Assembly (NCBI GenBank): GCA_051877275.1
Contig: JBJEIS010000031.1
Coordinates: forward strand, 1 to 5,244
Length of the DNA stretch: 5,244 bases
Direction: 5' to 3'
DNA from: RUG11462 sp051877275
GTDB lineage: Bacteria; Bacillota; Clostridia; Oscillospirales; Acutalibacteraceae
Below, piece by piece: positions 1 through 5,244 of the stretch. Numbering within the stretch: the first letter of the stretch is position 1; the number at the start of each line of letters is the position of its first letter. Position numbers and translations under genes: made by a program. Under the pieces are notes generated by a model. That model saw only the letters and a list, made by a program, of their open reading frames with translations, did not search any database and was not told the DNA's origin.

Positions 1-61
1 CGATTTCTCCGTCAAGCCGAGCAATCAGCGTATCGGCATTTAATGTAATTTGGCATTCCAT
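1..61 (-). CDS. spoIIAA: Probable anti-sigma F factor antagonist SpoIIAA (N-terminal fragment)
   Basis: Only the first 20 codons lie in the window; the gene runs off the left edge. The ATG at 61-59 has a strong AGGAGG ribosome site at 75-70 with 8 nt spacing, so the start is secure. The peptide contains DTLIARLDGEI, the first beta-strands of a STAS domain, and resembles clostridial SpoIIAA proteins, in which an LxGEIDHH-like stretch follows. In that family, dephosphorylated SpoIIAA binds the anti-sigma factor SpoIIAB and frees sigma F in the forespore. It lies downstream of folC on the same strand, and no promoter could fit between the upstream hairpin and the ribosome site. Another STAS-domain anti-anti-sigma factor is the main alternative. 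The family call rests on 20 residues; spoIIAB and sigF would be expected next. Confidence 0.55.
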   Translation of the reverse strand, partial: MECQITLNADTLIARLDGEI

Positions 62-84
62 ATTTTTCTCCTCCTAAAAGAAAT

Positions 85-112
85 AAAGCCTGTATCAAAT
101 GATACAGGCTTT
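85..112 (-). terminator. Hairpin between folC and the left-edge gene (probable folC terminator)
   Basis: A perfect 12-bp inverted repeat (85-96 with 101-112, AAAGCCTGTATC arm) has a 4-nt loop. On the minus strand it is followed by TTTATTTCTTTT, an interrupted U-tract, and lies about 30 nt past the folC stop. It sits only 9 nt upstream of the AGGAGG of the next gene. It may therefore be a leaky terminator, or a leader hairpin if that gene's promoter lies inside the folC end. On the plus strand it is followed by TTTTACTTG, a weaker tail. Confidence 0.75.
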
Positions 113-141
113 TACTTGTATTTTTCGTCGAAAAAAGTACT

Positions 142-1386
142 CTATTTTAATATTTTAAGTGCTTCGCCGCAAAGGTAAAGCGAACCGCATACACAAAAAT
201 CGGTGTTTTCTGATTTTGCTTTGTTTATTGCGCTTTCAACCGTATCAGCGGCAAAAACATTTGAACAGTATTCTTTTGCCATTTTTGCAAGTTCTTTTGC
301 CGAAATTGAGCGCGGATTGTTTACGGTAACGGTATAAATTTTTGAGAATAGCGGCGCAATTTGTGACAAAACCGAGTCAATATCTTTGTCTTTCATCATT
401 CCGATAATTGCTGTCGGTTTGTCAAAATAGGTTTCAACATAAGCTTTAAGCGCTTTTACGCCGTCGGGATTATGAGCTCCGTCAACCAAAATTTTCGGAT
501 TTTGTGAAATAAGCTCAAGTCGGGCAGGGAAGTATGCACTTTCAATACCGCTTTTTATATTTTCATCAGTAACCGAAAGACCGCTTTGCTTAATAGCGGT
601 TATTGCGGTAAGCGCGTTGTATTTTTGCACATTACCCGATAGAGGCAGTTTTATTTCAATACCGCCGCAGTTAATAACATCTCCTGTTATATCTTCTTTA
701 ACAGTATTTACTGAATTTTTGTCTGGAACAGTAAGCTTGGAATTTCGCTCGCTGCAGATTTCTTTTATCTTTTCAAATACCTCCTGTTTTTGAACAGGAT
801 AAAGCACAGTAGGGCAGTTCTGTTTAATAATGCCGCCCTTTTCAAAAGCAATCTGTGAAAGCGTATCGCCTAAATACTGCGTATGGTCAAGTGAGATAGA
901 TGTAATAACAGAGCAGAGCGGATTTTTAATGACATTGGTTGAGTCAAGTCTTCCGCCAAGCCCTACTTCAAGCAGAACAACATCGCAATTACTGTTATAA
1001 AAATATAGAATTCCTATTGCAGTTACAATTTCAAATTCGGTGGGCAATTCATCATAAGGGTAAGTGTCAACAACCGCTTTTATTTGCTCAACTGTTTTGC
1101 AAAGTTCATTTTCTGAAATCATCTCGCCGTTAATCTGAAAACGCTCTTTAAAATCAACAATATAAGGTGAGATAAAAAGTCCTGTTTTATATCCTGCATT
1201 TTTAAGAATGTTAGCCGCATAACAGCAAGCCGAGCCTTTGCCGTTTGTTCCCGCAACATGTATGAATTTTAAGCTGTCCTGAGGATTGCCGAGGTCACCC
1301 AGCAGTTTTGTAATTCTTGTAAGCCCTAATTTAGAGCCGAAAAGTAAAAATGAATCAATATAATCTGTAGCTTGCTTGTAAGTCAT
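142..1386 (-). CDS. folC: Folylpolyglutamate synthase / dihydrofolate synthase FolC
   Basis: This cytoplasmic Mur-ligase-family enzyme uses ATP to add glutamate to tetrahydrofolates; many bacterial forms also convert dihydropteroate to dihydrofolate. The 414 residues match the usual length. Visible motifs, in order, are the P-loop AGTNGKGS (45-52), the substrate-loop SPY...ERFQING (73-87), EVGLGGRLDSTN (140-151), SLDHTQYLG (165-173) and IAFEKGGIIK (179-188). Lys183 in the last is the position carbamylated in this family. DGAHNP (302-307) and the C-terminal CGSLYLCGE (400-408) complete the set. I chose the ATG at 1386 because AAAGGA lies 6 nt upstream of it. The frame also opens at a TTG five codons earlier (1401), but that TTG overlaps the ribosome site. 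The gene has its own promoter and follows valS, an arrangement common in Firmicutes. Whether it has the dihydrofolate synthase activity cannot be read from the sequence. Confidence 0.96.
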   Translation of the reverse strand: MTYKQATDYIDSFLLFGSKLGLTRITKLLGDLGNPQDSLKFIHVAGTNGKGSACCYAANILKNAGYKTGLFISPYIVDFKERFQINGEMISENELCKTVEQIKAVVDTYPYDELPTEFEIVTAIGILYFYNSNCDVVLLEVGLGGRLDSTNVIKNPLCSVITSISLDHTQYLGDTLSQIAFEKGGIIKQNCPTVLYPVQKQEVFEKIKEICSERNSKLTVPDKNSVNTVKEDITGDVINCGGIEIKLPLSGNVQKYNALTAITAIKQSGLSVTDENIKSGIESAYFPARLELISQNPKILVDGAHNPDGVKALKAYVETYFDKPTAIIGMMKDKDIDSVLSQIAPLFSKIYTVTVNNPRSISAKELAKMAKEYCSNVFAADTVESAINKAKSENTDFCVCGSLYLCGEALKILK

Positions 1387-1392
1387 AGTTTG

Positions 1393-1398
1393 TCCTTT
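1393..1398 (-). promoter_or_regulatory. folC ribosome binding site (decides the start)
   Basis: AAAGGA on the minus strand lies 6 nt upstream of the ATG at 1386. It lies inside the region that would be coding if the upstream in-frame TTG at 1401 were used, and so favours the ATG. No comparable purine-rich site precedes the TTG at a good distance. Confidence 0.85.
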
Positions 1399-1427
1399 CA
1401 AATTTTCATAAGTAAAAATCTTTATCT

Positions 1428-1456
1428 ATTATATCGCAGTTTTATACTAAATTCAA
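1428..1456 (-). promoter_or_regulatory. Sigma-A-type promoter of folC
   Basis: On the minus strand, TTGAAT (1456-1451) and a perfect TATAAT (1433-1428) are separated by exactly 17 bp. The predicted transcript start is around 1421, giving a leader of about 35 nt. The -35 box begins 4 bp after the stem of the valS terminator, so folC can be transcribed independently of valS. Confidence 0.85.
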
Positions 1457-1459
1457 TAT

Positions 1460-1490
1460 AAAAAGGCAGCTCGTTTTGAACTGCCTTTTT
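1460..1490 (-). terminator. Intrinsic terminator of valS
   Basis: The inverted repeat AAAAAGGCAG / CTGCCTTTTT (1490-1481 with 1469-1460) lies 10 nt past the valS stop. Two inner pairs (1471-1472 with 1478-1479) can extend the stem past one C-A mismatch. On the minus strand the 3' arm ends in five T residues, then ATATT. The A/T-rich arms could also let it work on the plus strand, but no gene reads toward it from that side. Confidence 0.88.
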
Positions 1491-1500
1491 GGAATATTAA

Positions 1501-4113
1501 TTATAATTTAGCTAACTGTTCGTCAATCAATGCGATTTTTTCGTGCATTTCTTTGGCTTTTGCTTTCTGCTCCTCTACAACCTGTGCAGGCGCTTTTGCA
1601 AGGAAGCCTTCGTTAGAGAGTTTTCTTTCAGTCTGCTCTAATTTTTTAAGCACAGCTTCTTTTTCTTTATTAAGTCTTGCGCGTTCTGCCTCAATATCTA
1701 CAAGCTCGCCGAGCGGAATATATATTGTGGCGTCATTGGTAACGATTGAAACGGCGTTTTCAATTGCAAAAGTTTCAGCAACTTCAACTTCTGAGCCGCT
1801 TGCTAATTTTGCAATAACCGCTTTTGAAGTTTCAAAAACGCTTTGTTTTGCAGTCGCTATATAAATTGCCGCTTTTTTGCTTGGTGCAACATTCATCTCG
1901 CTTCTTCTTGCACGAATAGCTTTAACTGCTGCCATAATGCTCTCGAACTCTGCTTCTTCAGCCACAAAATTCAAGTTTTCGTCATACTCTACCCATTCGC
2001 TTATCATAATTGATTCGCCGTCGTGCGGGAGCGTCTGCCAGATTTCCTCAGTAATAAACGGCATAAACGGATGTAGTAATTTCATGCAACCGCTCATTAC
2101 ATAAACGAGTACTGCTTTAGCTGTAGCTTTATCATCGCTGTTTAAGCGGATTTTCGCAATTTCAATGTACCAGTCGCAGAATACATCCCAAATAAAATCG
2201 TAGAGTTTTTGTACTGCAAGACCGAGTTCAAATTTTTCAAGATTTTCTGTAACCTCTTTGGCAAGAGTATTGAATTTTGAAATTATCCATTTATCCTCAA
2301 CTGCTAGGTTTTCAGGAATGTGCGGAGCCGGTTCATTTTCATCAAGATTCATTAGAATAAATCTTGCCGCATTCCAAATCTTATTTGCAAAGTTTCTTGA
2401 AGCTTCAACTCGCTCAGGCAAATATCTCATATCATTTCCCGGGCTGTTACCTGTTGCAAGAGTAAAGCGAAGCGCGTCAGCGCCATATTTATCAATTTCT
2501 TCTAACGGGTCAACACCGTTGCCGAGAGATTTCGACATTTTTCTGCCCTGAGGGTCACGAACAAGACCGTGAATGAGAACAGTTGAAAACGGCGCTTTAC
2601 CCATATGCTCAATGCCTGAAAAAATCATTCTTGCAACCCAGAAGAAGATAATATCATATCCTGTTACAAGCGTAGAGGTTGGATAGAAATAATCAAGCTC
2701 ATCTGTTTTGTCAGGCCAGCCGAGTGTAGAAAACGGCCAAAGCGCTGACGAAAACCAAGTATCAAGAGTATCCGGGTCTTGAGTAAGATTCTTACTTCCG
2801 CATTTTGTACAGCATTCAGGTGCATCTTTTGCAACAATAACCTCGCCACAGTCAGCACAGTAGTAAGCAGGAATTCTGTGACCCCACCAAAGCTGACGTG
2901 AAATACACCAGTCTTTTATATTCTCCATCCAATGGAAATATATTTTATCAAAACGCTCCGGAATAAATTTAGTTTCGCCGTTTTTAACAGCTTCAATAGC
3001 AGGTTTTGCAAGCGGTTCCATTTTAACAAACCATTGTTTAGAAACTCTCGGCTCAACTGTTGTTGAACAACGGTAGCAAGTGCCGACATTGTGAGTATGC
3101 TCCTCGATTTTTACAAGGAATCCGCCTTCTTCAAGGTCTTTAACAATAGCTTTGCGAGCCTCGTATCTGTCCATACCCGCATATTTCGGATAATCGTCGG
3201 TGATTTTAGCGTCGTCGGTCAAAACATTTATAACAGGTAAGTTATGACGAAGACCTACTTCAAAGTCGTTCGGGTCGTGAGCAGGTGTGATTTTTACAAC
3301 GCCTGTACCGAAGTCAACTGAAACATAATCATCAGCTACAACAGGAATTTCTCTGCCTACAAGCGGTAAAGTAAGAGTTTTACCGACAATATCCTTATAT
3401 CTCTCGTCGTTAGGGTTAACCGCAACTGCAGTATCACCAAGTAAGGTTTCAGGACGGGTAGTAGCAAGCTCAACATAACCGCTGCCGTCGGTAAGCGGAT
3501 AGCGCAAATGCCAGAATGAGCCTGCCTGCTCCTCATATTCAACCTCAGCATCAGAGATAGATGTCAGGCATTTCGGACACCAGTTTATAATTCGCTCACC
3601 GCGGTAAATAAGACCTTTTTCATAAAGGTTTACAAATACCTCTCTTACCGCCTTGTTACAGCCTTCGTCCATTGTAAAGCGCTCGCGCTTCCAGTCGCAC
3701 GAAGAACCCATTTTTTTAAGCTGGTCAATAATTCTTCCGCCGTACTGTTTTTTCCAGTCCCAAGCGCGCTCCAAAAATTTTTCTCTACCGAGTTCTTCTT
3801 TGGTAACGCCCTCTTCGCGCATTTTTTCAACGATTTTAGCCTCAGTTGCAATTGACGCGTGGTCAGTACCGGGCAACCAAAGTGTAGAGTAACCCTGCAT
3901 TCTTTTGAAGCGAACCAAAATATCCTGCAAGGTATTGTCAAGAGCATGTCCCATATGCAATTGACCAGTAATATTCGGCGGCGGGATAACTATTGTATAA
4001 GGCTTCTTTTTTGGGTCAACCTCTGCATGAAAATAGTCACCGTCCAGCCAAAATTTATAAATACGATCCTCAACTTCGTTAGGATTGTACTGTTTTGCAA
4101 GTTCTTTAGCCAT
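1501..4113 (-). CDS. valS: Valyl-tRNA synthetase
   Basis: This cytoplasmic class Ia enzyme charges tRNA-Val with valine and hydrolyses mischarged Thr-tRNA-Val. At 870 residues it has full family length. The catalytic motifs are HMGH (53-56) after PPPNITG, and KMSKS (525-529). The CP1 editing domain lies between them, with TTRPET (218-223) and PAHDPNDFEVG (277-287); Asp280 is the conserved editing aspartate. Two cysteine sets look like zinc sites: C179/C182 with C346/C349, and C419/C422 with C435/C438. The anticodon-binding helical domain spans about 605-745. Residues about 805-870 form the C-terminal coiled-coil arm, rich in Glu, Lys and Ala, typical of bacterial ValRS. The start MAKELAKQYNP aligns with family N-termini and has AGGA at 4127-4124, 10 nt upstream. 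The gene has its own promoter and terminator and no T-box leader. I see nothing missing or broken. Confidence 0.98.
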   Translation of the reverse strand: MAKELAKQYNPNEVEDRIYKFWLDGDYFHAEVDPKKKPYTIVIPPPNITGQLHMGHALDNTLQDILVRFKRMQGYSTLWLPGTDHASIATEAKIVEKMREEGVTKEELGREKFLERAWDWKKQYGGRIIDQLKKMGSSCDWKRERFTMDEGCNKAVREVFVNLYEKGLIYRGERIINWCPKCLTSISDAEVEYEEQAGSFWHLRYPLTDGSGYVELATTRPETLLGDTAVAVNPNDERYKDIVGKTLTLPLVGREIPVVADDYVSVDFGTGVVKITPAHDPNDFEVGLRHNLPVINVLTDDAKITDDYPKYAGMDRYEARKAIVKDLEEGGFLVKIEEHTHNVGTCYRCSTTVEPRVSKQWFVKMEPLAKPAIEAVKNGETKFIPERFDKIYFHWMENIKDWCISRQLWWGHRIPAYYCADCGEVIVAKDAPECCTKCGSKNLTQDPDTLDTWFSSALWPFSTLGWPDKTDELDYFYPTSTLVTGYDIIFFWVARMIFSGIEHMGKAPFSTVLIHGLVRDPQGRKMSKSLGNGVDPLEEIDKYGADALRFTLATGNSPGNDMRYLPERVEASRNFANKIWNAARFILMNLDENEPAPHIPENLAVEDKWIISKFNTLAKEVTENLEKFELGLAVQKLYDFIWDVFCDWYIEIAKIRLNSDDKATAKAVLVYVMSGCMKLLHPFMPFITEEIWQTLPHDGESIMISEWVEYDENLNFVAEEAEFESIMAAVKAIRARRSEMNVAPSKKAAIYIATAKQSVFETSKAVIAKLASGSEVEVAETFAIENAVSIVTNDATIYIPLGELVDIEAERARLNKEKEAVLKKLEQTERKLSNEGFLAKAPAQVVEEQKAKAKEMHEKIALIDEQLAKL

Positions 4114-4152
4114 TAATTCTCATTCCTATCTAAAAAATATACAATTAAAATT

Positions 4153-4181
4153 ATAATACCATTTTTTTGTGCTTATTTCAA
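4153..4181 (-). promoter_or_regulatory. Extended -10 promoter of valS
   Basis: On the minus strand, TTGAAA (4181-4176) is followed after 17 bp by TATTAT (4158-4153). A TGG immediately upstream makes a TGn extended -10. A TATAAT shifted by three bases (4155-4150) overlaps but gives a 20-bp spacer. The predicted start near 4146 gives a leader of only about 33 nt. Confidence 0.8.
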
Positions 4182-4317
4182 GAGTTTAAGCATAAAAATT
4201 CATCACTTATAATTTTAGACTCGAAACCCTGAAAGTGTATATTGTTTGATTTTAAAAGATAAATTACCTGAATTATTCAAAAAAATCAACTTCCTTATAA
4301 AAAATATTAAAATACTC

Positions 4318-4348
4318 TTGACTCTGACGTAACGTTATAGTTTATACT
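4318..4348 (+). promoter_or_regulatory. MerR-type promoter of the TipA-like regulator gene (19-bp spacer)
   Basis: TTGACT (4318-4323) and TATACT (4343-4348) are separated by 19 bp. This is the overlong spacer characteristic of promoters activated by MerR-family proteins, which untwist the DNA to realign the two boxes. The spacer carries an inverted repeat, the likely regulator site. The predicted start is near 4355, giving a leader of about 19 nt with GGAGGG (4361-4366) 7 nt before the ATG. A perfect TATAAT also lies at 4348-4353, but its best partner (CTGACG, 18 bp) is weak. Autoactivation is inferred from this layout. Confidence 0.8.
4321..4341 (+). promoter_or_regulatory. Putative operator for the MerR/TipA-like regulator
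   Basis: The imperfect dyad ACTCTGACG-TAA-CGTTATAGT has arms at 4321-4329 and 4333-4341 matching at 7 of 9 positions, around a 3-bp centre. It lies between the -35 and -10 boxes, with arm length and position typical of MerR-family operators. The regulator gene immediately downstream is the obvious ligand. Confidence 0.75.
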
Positions 4349-4352
4349 ATAA
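4335..4352 (+). repeat. Second perfect dyad overlapping the -10 region
   Basis: TTATAGT (4335-4341) and ACTATAA (4346-4352) are perfect inverted repeats around a TTAT centre. They share the right arm of the operator dyad, so the promoter carries three related half-sites. This could be a second regulator contact site, or a by-product of an AT-rich -10 box. Confidence 0.45.
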
Positions 4353-4373
4353 TCAACACGGGAGGGATATAAA

Positions 4374-5111
4374 ATGAAATCAGTAAAACAAGTAAGTAAA
4401 ATAACAGGTGTAAGTGTGCGCACACTACACCATTACGATGCTATCGGCTTGCTAAAGCCTACGCAGATTACCGAGGCAGGCTATCGGCTGTATGACGATA
4501 CGGCGCTTGAACGATTGCAAATGATTTTATTGTTTAAAGAACTGCGTTTTTCTTTAAAAGAAATAAAAACTATTATCGACAGTCCTAAATTTGAAAAAGA
4601 AAAGGCAATTAAACAACAAATCACTCTGTTGAAGTTACAACGTAAGCGTTTAGATGATTTAATTATATTTGCCCGTGAAATTATTACAAAAGGAGTGAAT
4701 AAAATGGATTTTTCTGTTTTTGATAAAACTGATATTGAGAAATATACTGCACAGGCAAAAAGTGAATGGGGCGATACTGACGCATACAAAGAATATGAGC
4801 AAAAGTCAAATAATCAGACCGATGAAACAAAAATGAAAATCAATGAAAAACTGATGATGATTTTTGTTGAATTCGGAAACTATCGCTGTCTGAATGCCGA
4901 TTGCGAAAAAGTGCAAAATACGGTTGAAAAATTGCATCGATTTATTAATGAGAATTATTACACTTGCACATTACCTATGCTTAATAATCTCGGACAAATG
5001 TATGTGGAAGATATTAGGTTTAAAGAAAATATTGATAAATACGGCGGTGTCGGCACAGCAGAATTTGCAAATAAGGCTATCTCAATATATTGTAACAATA
5101 AAACTGAATAG
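4374..5111 (+). CDS. MerR-family transcriptional activator with TipAS drug-binding domain
   Basis: This 245-residue DNA-binding regulator is probably a dimeric activator induced by a bound antibiotic or other hydrophobic compound. Residues 1-70 form the MerR winged helix-turn-helix (VKQVSKITGVSVRTLHHYDAIGLL, then GYRLY at 36-40). Residues about 74-108, rich in Lys, Glu and Leu, form the dimerisation coil. Residues about 112-242 are a TipAS domain, recognisable from KSEWGDTDAYKEY (129-141), NLGQMYVEDIRF (205-216) and the closing AEFANKAISIY (229-239). Domain order and length match S. lividans TipAL and B. subtilis Mta. From memory of TipAL, its Cys207 corresponds to Cys198 here. The thiostrepton-capturing Cys214 corresponds to Asn205, suggesting non-covalent or different ligands. 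GGAGGG lies 7 nt before the ATG. The promoter suggests autoregulation. No transporter or resistance gene is adjacent in the window, so the target and ligand are unknown. Confidence 0.93.
   Translation: MKSVKQVSKITGVSVRTLHHYDAIGLLKPTQITEAGYRLYDDTALERLQMILLFKELRFSLKEIKTIIDSPKFEKEKAIKQQITLLKLQRKRLDDLIIFAREIITKGVNKMDFSVFDKTDIEKYTAQAKSEWGDTDAYKEYEQKSNNQTDETKMKINEKLMMIFVEFGNYRCLNADCEKVQNTVEKLHRFINENYYTCTLPMLNNLGQMYVEDIRFKENIDKYGGVGTAEFANKAISIYCNNKTE
4690..4695 (+). promoter_or_regulatory. Internal ribosome binding site before codon 111
   Basis: AAGGAG, inside a run reading AAAAGGAGTG, lies 8 nt upstream of the in-frame ATG at 4704. It is at least as good a match to the 16S 3' end as the gene's own GGAGGG. 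Its position exactly at the start of the TipAS domain suggests internal initiation rather than chance. Confidence 0.65.
4704..5111 (+). CDS. Putative independently translated TipAS domain (nested, in frame)
   Basis: In-frame initiation at Met111 of the MerR/TipA-like gene would give a 135-residue protein, MDFSVFDKTD onward. It would hold the complete drug-recognition domain and lack the DNA-binding and coil segments. It shares its stop with the parent gene. In Streptomyces lividans, tipA makes TipAL (253 residues) and, from an internal start near codon 110, TipAS (144 residues). TipAS is the more abundant product and sequesters the antibiotic. Start position, domain boundary and a strong ribosome site all match that arrangement here. 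Production of the short form is inference; the motif itself is plainly visible. Confidence 0.55.
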   Translation: MDFSVFDKTDIEKYTAQAKSEWGDTDAYKEYEQKSNNQTDETKMKINEKLMMIFVEFGNYRCLNADCEKVQNTVEKLHRFINENYYTCTLPMLNNLGQMYVEDIRFKENIDKYGGVGTAEFANKAISIYCNNKTE

Positions 5112-5117
5112 AAACAA

Positions 5118-5155
5118 AAATGCGTCAGGCTTGAAAATCCAAGCCTGACGCATTT
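5118..5155. terminator. Hairpin terminator after the MerR/TipA-like gene (likely bidirectional)
   Basis: A perfect 16-bp inverted repeat (5118-5133 with 5140-5155, arm AAATGCGTCAGGCTTG) has a 6-nt loop and begins 7 nt after the stop. On the plus strand the 3' arm ends in TTT and then ACTTAAAA, a poor U-tract. On the minus strand it ends in TTTTTGTTT, a good one. It therefore probably also, or mainly, ends transcription arriving from a minus-strand gene to the right. Confidence 0.8.
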
Positions 5156-5244
5156 ACTTAAAATCTATAAAAAAGCAAAGCAAATCAAGCCCGTTCGTTT
5201 TTCACGACGGACACGACGACTGTATTTTGATTTAAAATAAACTT
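5156..5244. other. Right-edge segment with no gene that can be called
   Basis: These 89 bases contain no start codon with a ribosome site. Two minus-strand frames are open from the edge: one stops at 5187-5185 (peptide ending VVKNERA), the other at 5167-5165 (ending LICFAFL). Either could be the C-terminus of a convergent gene, which the minus-strand U-tract of the adjacent hairpin would suit. A plus-strand frame is also open for part of the stretch. The 7-bp direct repeat CACGACG (5203-5209 and 5212-5218) lies here. Nothing separates a real gene end from chance. Confidence 0.3.

Noticed and set aside
144..172. Possible promoter for the left-edge gene in the folC 3' end: TTGCGG, 17 bp, TAAAAT on the minus strand
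   Set aside because: The -35 match is poor and the region is AT-rich enough for chance hits. No clear sigma-H pattern is present either.
939..1133. Plus-strand 64-codon frame inside folC
   Set aside because: It is antisense to conserved FolC motifs, including EVGLGGRLDSTN, with no ribosome site and no domain resemblance.
1553..2551. Plus-strand open frames antisense to valS (about 1553-1864, 1877-2104, 2258-2551)
   Set aside because: They lie wholly within the well-supported valS gene, lack convincing ribosome sites, and have Ser/Leu/Ala-rich composition typical of reverse-complement shadows.
2664..3947. Minus-strand alternative frames within valS (2664-2858, 3357-3551, 3645-3947)
   Set aside because: They overlap conserved ValRS coding sequence in another frame and have no recognisable domain or start signal.
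4182..4317. Small RNA or leader peptide in the valS/merR intergenic region
   Set aside because: Only weak AT-rich pairings and a five-codon ATG frame are visible; there is no terminator hairpin or conserved core.
4481..4789. Minus-strand 102-codon frame antisense to the MerR regulator
   Set aside because: It lies opposite conserved MerR and TipAS motifs and looks like a shadow.
4894..5148. Plus-strand 84-codon frame overlapping the end of the MerR regulator
   Set aside because: It runs into the terminator hairpin, is out of frame with the conserved TipAS domain, and has no ribosome site.
5165..5244. C-terminal gene fragments on the minus strand, and a plus-strand open frame, at the right edge
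   Set aside because: Three frames are open over a very short stretch and none encodes a recognisable motif, so I describe the segment rather than call a CDS.

Overview
This window comes from an AT-rich, low-GC Gram-positive chromosome. The best fit is a spore-forming clostridium, possibly Ruminococcaceae/Oscillospiraceae-like. This rests on strong AGGAGG-type ribosome sites, sigma-A promoters with near-consensus elements, U-rich intrinsic terminators, the ValRS and FolC sequence types, and a truncated left-edge gene whose N-terminus looks like the sporulation anti-anti-sigma factor SpoIIAA. The lineage call is inference; there is no rRNA to anchor it.

The left three-quarters is a minus-strand block read from right to left. 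valS (valyl-tRNA synthetase) has its own extended -10 promoter and a terminator. folC (folylpolyglutamate/dihydrofolate synthase) follows, with its own 17-bp-spacer sigma-A promoter and a hairpin. Last is the start of a probable spoIIAA running off the left edge. Each gene appears to have its own transcription signals, so this is a co-oriented cluster rather than a tight operon. valS has only a short leader, with no sign of the T-box riboswitch that often controls it in Firmicutes.

The right quarter is divergently transcribed. A 260-bp AT-rich intergenic region (4114-4373) carries the valS promoter on the minus strand and, on the plus strand, a MerR-type promoter with the family's hallmark 19-bp spacer filled by an inverted repeat. 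It drives a 245-residue MerR regulator with a C-terminal TipAS drug-recognition domain. The domain boundary coincides with an in-frame ATG (Met111) preceded by a strong AAGGAG ribosome site at 8-nt spacing. The gene therefore probably makes two proteins: a full-length activator and a free ligand-binding domain of 135 residues, as known for tipA of Streptomyces lividans. This is the most interesting signal in the window.

A perfect 16-bp hairpin closes the gene. Its U-tract is better on the minus strand, hinting at a convergent gene beyond the right edge. The last ~90 bases hold no gene that can be called confidently.
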